Origin: Aeromonas sp. FDAARGOS 1405
Lineage (GTDB): Bacteria > Pseudomonadota > Gammaproteobacteria > Enterobacterales > Aeromonadaceae
Assembly: GCF_019048265.1 (NCBI RefSeq)
Contig: NZ_CP077311.1
Location: forward strand, 4,349,001-4,413,000
Direction: 5' to 3'
DNA: 64,000 nucleotides
Below are positions 60,432 through 64,000 of this stretch, piece by piece. The notes beneath the pieces are model-generated. The model saw nothing but the letters and a program-made list of their open reading frames with translations, was not told the DNA's origin and ran no database searches. How positions within the stretch are numbered: the first letter of the stretch is position 1; each line of letters begins with the position of its first letter. A program made the translations under genes and the position numbers.

Positions 60432-60460
60432 ATTATGGGGATGCATCCCCGGCTTTCAAG
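60432..60460 (-). promoter_or_regulatory. Heat-shock (sigma-32) promoter of grpE
   Basis: On the minus strand, CTTGAA (60460-60455), a 14-bp spacer, and CCCCATAAT (60440-60432), a near-perfect match. It is 86 bp before the grpE start. Confidence 0.9.
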
Positions 60461-60638
60461 GGGTAAAAGGCCAATCAGGGTGGATGCTCTGCCGCAAGCA
60501 GCTGTTTCTTGGCGTTGCCGCTCACCCTTTAGCCAGCTGACTCAAGGGGATAGCTGCCCCCGTGACACGGGAGAGCGTCACAAGCGGAGCAAAGCACTGT
60601 ATACTGGCCCGCAATACTCATCCCAGACCCGACAGACT

Positions 60639-61523
60639 ATGGATTCTCCGTTCAAAACCATCGCCCTGATTGGCAAACCCCACCATGAGGGGGCCAACCA
60701 GACGCTGACCGGCCTGCATCAATACCTGACCGCCCGCGGCTTTCGGGTACTGGTGGAGAGCCGGGTCGCCCAGACCCTGAGCATCCTCGATGAAAACGTG
60801 ATGGATCTGGTGCAACTGGGCCAGCAGGCCGATCTCGCCATCGTGGTGGGCGGTGACGGCAACATGCTGGGGGCGGCACGGGTGCTGTCGCGCTTTGATG
60901 TGGCGGTGATCGGGGTCAACCGGGGTAACCTCGGCTTTCTGACCGACCTCTCGCCGCAAGATTATCTATTGCCACTGGAGCAGGTGCTCTCCGGTCACTA
61001 CAAGAGCGAACACCGCTTCCTGCTGGAGGCCTCGGTCTATCGCCACGGCGAGCGCAAATCGAGCAATCTGGCGGTCAACGAGGCGGTACTACACCCGGGC
61101 AAGATCGCCCATATGATCGAGTTCGAGGTCTATATCGATGGCAGCTTTATGTATAGCCAGCGCTCGGACGGCATCATCGTCGCCACACCGACCGGCTCAA
61201 CCGCCTACTCCCTGTCGGCAGGTGGCGCCATCCTCACCCCCAAGCTCAACGCTATCACGCTGGTGCCCATGTTCCCGCATACCCTGAGCAGTCGCCCCAT
61301 CGTACTCGATGCCGACAGCGAAGTACGGCTGCTGGTCTCGCCGGATAATCAGGACGATGCCATGCAGGTGAGCTGTGACGGCCAGGTGACCCTGGCGGTC
61401 CACCCGGGGGACGAGATCCTCATCAAGAAGAGCCACCACCAGCTTCATCTGGTGCATCCCCTCGACTACAGCTACTTCCATGTGCTGCGCAACAAGCTCG
61501 GCTGGGGCAGCAAGCTGTTTTAA
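60639..61523 (+). CDS. nadK: NAD kinase
   Basis: A 294-residue enzyme phosphorylating NAD to [19 protein letters not shown] is the GGDGN/T nucleotide motif, and [10 protein letters not shown] follows. LAVNEAVLH (conserved NE) and [24 protein letters not shown] are the other two family signatures. ATG at 60639 ([14 protein letters not shown]) matches the family N terminus and length (E. coli 292). It is divergent from grpE and next to recN, an arrangement common in gammaproteobacteria. Confidence 0.97.
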   Translation: MDSPFKTIALIGKPHHEGANQTLTGLHQYLTARGFRVLVESRVAQTLSILDENVMDLVQLGQQADLAIVVGGDGNMLGAARVLSRFDVAVIGVNRGNLGFLTDLSPQDYLLPLEQVLSGHYKSEHRFLLEASVYRHGERKSSNLAVNEAVLHPGKIAHMIEFEVYIDGSFMYSQRSDGIIVATPTGSTAYSLSAGGAILTPKLNAITLVPMFPHTLSSRPIVLDADSEVRLLVSPDNQDDAMQVSCDGQVTLAVHPGDEILIKKSHHQLHLVHPLDYSYFHVLRNKLGWGSKLF

Positions 61524-61550
61524 TCGGCGCTGACCGACAACGGCATTGCC

Positions 61551-61584
61551 AGAGAGGGCGCCTGAATTGGCGCCCTTCTCTTTT
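61551..61584 (+). terminator. Rho-independent terminator of nadK
   Basis: GGGCGCC (61556-61562) pairs with GGCGCCC (61569-61575). The stem extends imperfectly through AGAGA/TTCTCT and is followed by TTTT. Confidence 0.8.
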
Positions 61585-61708
61585 CTGTCGTGGCAACATC
61601 CCCTGCACTCTCATATCCGTACCGCGTGCCAATAGTCAGTACCGCATTCTCATAGCCATACCGCACTGGCGCACCTTTCCTGTACTAAAAATGACGGTGC
61701 CCTCTTTA

Positions 61709-61746
61709 CTGTATATAAGACCAGTATATACTGGATGCATACACAG
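61709..61746 (+). promoter_or_regulatory. Two LexA (SOS) boxes at the recN promoter
   Basis: CTGTATATAAGACCAG (61709-61724) and CTGGATGCATACACAG (61731-61746) both fit CTG-N10-CAG, 22 bp apart. A perfect palindrome CCAGTATATACTGG (61721-61734) bridges them. They lie 28-65 bp before recN. Multiple LexA sites at recN are also known in E. coli. Confidence 0.85.
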
Positions 61747-61773
61747 TAATGTTGACCTATACAGGATAAGACC

Positions 61774-63438
61774 ATGCTGACCCAGCTGACCGTCAACAAC
61801 TTCGCTATCGTCAAGTTTCTCGAACTCGATCTGCAACCGGGCATGACCTGCATCACAGGTGAGACCGGTGCCGGTAAATCCATCGCCATCGACGCCCTCG
61901 GTCTCTGCCTCGGAGAGCGGGCCGAAGCCGGCATGGTGCGACCCGATAGCGACAAAAGCGAGGTCAGCGCCCGCTTCCTGCTGGACAACAACCCGGCTGC
62001 CCGCGCCTGGCTCGCCACCAACGAGCTGGAAAACGAAGGTGAGTGTATCGTGCGGCGAGTCATCTCTGCCGAGGGGCGTTCGCGCAGCTATATCAATGGC
62101 GTGCCCGTCCCCCTCACCCAGCTCAAGAGTCTGGGCCAGTTGCTGGTCAACGTGCACGGTCAGCATGCCCACCAGATGCTGCTCAAACCCGACTACCAGC
62201 TCGCCCTGCTCGACGGCTATGCCGGCCACCATCTGCTGCTCGACGAGGTGCGCCAGCACTATCAGCAATGGCGCCAACTGCAAAACGAGCTGAACCGGCT
62301 CAAGGCCGAGCAGCAGCAGCGGGAAGCCCGCCGCCAGCTTATCGAGTATCAGGTGCAGGAGCTGGACGAATTTGCCCTGCAACCGGGGGAGTTTGAGGAG
62401 ATAGAAGAGGAGCACCAGCGTCTCGCCAACGGTACCGAGTTGATGCAGGAGTGTGGGGCTTGCCTCGATCTGCTCTATGACAACGAAGAGACCACCATTG
62501 CCGGCCTGCTGCAATCAGCAGTAGATCGAGCCGAGGGGCTGGTCAGCATGGACAGCCGCCTCACTCCGGTACTGGAGATGCTGAACGAAGCCCTGATCGG
62601 GGTGCAGGAGAGCCACAGCGAACTGCGCAGCTACCTCGATCGGCTGGAGCTTGATCCCGAGCGCTTCAACGAGCTGGAAGCCCGCCTCTCCAGGTCGATC
62701 AATCTGGCACGCAAGCACCACGTCAAACCGGCGGATCTGGCTCAGCACCACCAGGAGCTGGCCTCTGATCTCGCCCGCCTCAACTCCGATGAGGAGCGGT
62801 TAGAGGGGATGGAAGATGAGCTGGCCGAGGCTCGTCAGGCTTTTGTCCAGGCCGCCGAAGCCCTGAGTCAGAGTCGTCAGCGCTATGCCCAGGAGTTGGG
62901 CGCCAAGGTAACCAGCAGCATGCACGAACTGGCGATGCCCGATGGCCGCTTTGCCATCGAGGTGCGTCCCGATGCCCAGAGCAGCCTCTCTCCGCTGGGT
63001 ATAGATCGGGTGGAATTTATGGTCACCACCAACCCGGGGCAGCCCATCCAGCCCCTTGGCAAGGTGGCTTCGGGTGGCGAACTGTCGCGTATCAGCCTCG
63101 CCATCGTGGTGATCAGTGCTCGCAAGGTCTCCACCCCGACCCTGATTTTCGACGAAGTGGATGTGGGGATTAGCGGCCCGACTGCCGCCGTGGTGGGTCG
63201 CCTGCTGCGCCAGCTCGGCGAGTCCACCCAGGTGATGGTGGTCACTCACTTGCCTCAGGTGGCAGGCAACGGCCACCAGCATATGGTGGTGAGCAAACAT
63301 ACCGATGGCAAAACCACCGAAACCCGGATGGATGCGCTCGACCAGAATGCCCGTCTCAATGAGCTGGCACGCCTGCTCGGTGGCGACCAGATCACCGACA
63401 ACACCCTGGCCAACGCCCGCGAGCTGCTGCGTCGCTGA
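61774..63438 (+). CDS. recN: DNA repair protein RecN
   Basis: A 554-residue SMC-like ATPase for double-strand break repair. Walker A is GETGAGKSIAIDAL (about 29-42), with a long coiled coil (about 150-370). The signature and Walker B are close together near the C terminus (VASGGELSRISLAI and LIFDEVDVGISGPTAAVVGRLL), and a TQVMVVTHLPQVAG H-loop follows. ATG at 61774 begins MLTQLTVNNFAIVKFLELDL, the conserved N terminus. It is SOS-controlled by the adjacent LexA boxes. Confidence 0.98.
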   Translation: MLTQLTVNNFAIVKFLELDLQPGMTCITGETGAGKSIAIDALGLCLGERAEAGMVRPDSDKSEVSARFLLDNNPAARAWLATNELENEGECIVRRVISAEGRSRSYINGVPVPLTQLKSLGQLLVNVHGQHAHQMLLKPDYQLALLDGYAGHHLLLDEVRQHYQQWRQLQNELNRLKAEQQQREARRQLIEYQVQELDEFALQPGEFEEIEEEHQRLANGTELMQECGACLDLLYDNEETTIAGLLQSAVDRAEGLVSMDSRLTPVLEMLNEALIGVQESHSELRSYLDRLELDPERFNELEARLSRSINLARKHHVKPADLAQHHQELASDLARLNSDEERLEGMEDELAEARQAFVQAAEALSQSRQRYAQELGAKVTSSMHELAMPDGRFAIEVRPDAQSSLSPLGIDRVEFMVTTNPGQPIQPLGKVASGGELSRISLAIVVISARKVSTPTLIFDEVDVGISGPTAAVVGRLLRQLGESTQVMVVTHLPQVAGNGHQHMVVSKHTDGKTTETRMDALDQNARLNELARLLGGDQITDNTLANARELLRR

Positions 63439-63717
63439 ATCAGGCAATAAAGCCCATTTGCAGTGATGGCGACTGATAGCGCTGACCGGACATGCTGACT
63501 GCGCAGGCATGGACGAGTGCCATGGCCTCAACAGTCAGCAATAGCCAACAGCCAACTGTGAGCGCCGAACTCGCGTCAGGATTACCGACCCAGATCAATA
63601 AAATGGCGAGTTAGGCGAAGCTGGCAGCAACATGGGCGTGGATCCGGTTGCCTTCATGTAGCGGATTTCGCATAGTGTTGCCCCCCTTTATGGGTATCCA
63701 ATTGTGAGGCTTTGTCT

Positions 63718-64000
63718 ATGATCCACGTTTTTGGTCACAAGAATCCTGATAGCGACAGTATCTGCAGTGCGCTGGTTATCACCGACTGGCTCAATGGCCA
63801 GGGCCATCAGGCCACCCCATGGCGTCTGGGTGACCTGCGCACCGAAACCCGTTTTATTCTGGAGCAGGCTGGCGTCAGCGAACCCGAGTTGCTGACCAAA
63901 GATCTGACCGGTGAAGATGTCTGGCTGGTGGATTTCAGTGATCTGGAACAGGGCCCTGCCACACTGGCACAAGCCAATGTACTGGGCCTGGTGGATCACC
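63718..64000 (+). CDS. ppaC: Manganese-dependent inorganic pyrophosphatase (family II), N-terminal part
   Basis: Partial gene running off the window end; 94 residues are visible. MIHVFGHKNPDSDSICSALV is the DHH-family motif I of family II pyrophosphatases (metal-binding His and Asp residues). VWLVDFSDLEQGP carries a further metal-binding Asp, and the visible end LVDHH matches the DHH motif itself if the truncated last codon is His. GAGG lies 9 nt before the ATG at 63718. The 279-bp gap after recN holds no gene that I can support. Confidence 0.9.
   Translation, partial: MIHVFGHKNPDSDSICSALVITDWLNGQGHQATPWRLGDLRTETRFILEQAGVSEPELLTKDLTGEDVWLVDFSDLEQGPATLAQANVLGLVDH

Overview
The window is a stretch of a gammaproteobacterial chromosome. 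Gene content, protein lengths and GC richness (about 60% by eye) fit Aeromonas best. The assignment rests on protein resemblance (BioB, BioA, AsnS, DapE, Udp, RihA, DnaK, GrpE, NadK and RecN all of typical gammaproteobacterial length and motif content), on a PanP-type aspartate decarboxylase as found in Vibrio, Shewanella and Aeromonas relatives, and on the gene order; no database was searched. I see no prophage, IS element, CRISPR array, rRNA or tRNA.

Layout. 0-6.4 kb: divergent bioB/bioA around a BirA-type operator, a heme-motif HAMP protein without an output domain, asnS and a solute-binding protein. 6.8-12 kb: anaerobic C4-dicarboxylate carriers dcuB and dcuC, the latter behind a perfect FNR palindrome, with a Dph6-like PP-loop protein and an M20 peptidase between them. 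12-15 kb: yffB-dapE-(M15 peptidase)-ypfN operon. 15-23 kb: two CPA1 antiporters flanking an intracellular GH84-type enzyme, a LysE exporter, a chemoreceptor and small unknowns. 23-32 kb: nucleoside genes rihA and udp, RluA-type synthase, yiaY, bamE, an SDR, panP and lplA. 32-45 kb: a four-domain diguanylate cyclase, a six-gene RND plus MacAB-type export operon, and a sulfur-transport/ArsR module. 45-47 kb and 54-56 kb: two magnesium loci (small ACT-like protein plus mgtC; mgtE). 47-54 kb: a scrY / scrKABR sucrose regulon. 56-64 kb: dnaJ, dnaK and grpE with sigma-32 promoters, nadK, SOS-controlled recN and the start of a family II pyrophosphatase.

The most interesting signal is shared by the two magnesium loci, which lie about 9 kb apart. 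Each transcript start region carries the same arrangement: a PhoP-box-like direct repeat, then 76-77 nt later a paralogous RNA element of about 120 nt. That element has a nearly invariant 5' block, two hairpins supported by compensatory changes and a conserved 3' box. In the mgtE copy the long leader also contains a very well initiated 11-codon ORF encoding MDPDPGAGIGD. This resembles the MEPDP start of enterobacterial MgtL, whose acidic/proline nascent chain destabilises ribosomes at low magnesium. Together they suggest an Aeromonas Mg2+-sensing leader system for mgtC and mgtE; I do not recognise it as M-box or as the known mgtA leader.

Several other control regions are readable: FNR sites (dcuC strong, dcuB weak), ScrR operators, ArsR/BigR-type operators, LexA boxes and three sigma-32 promoters with exact 14-bp spacers. 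Many operons use TGATG or ATGA stop/start overlaps. Several starts are TTG or GTG, chosen by Shine-Dalgarno position.
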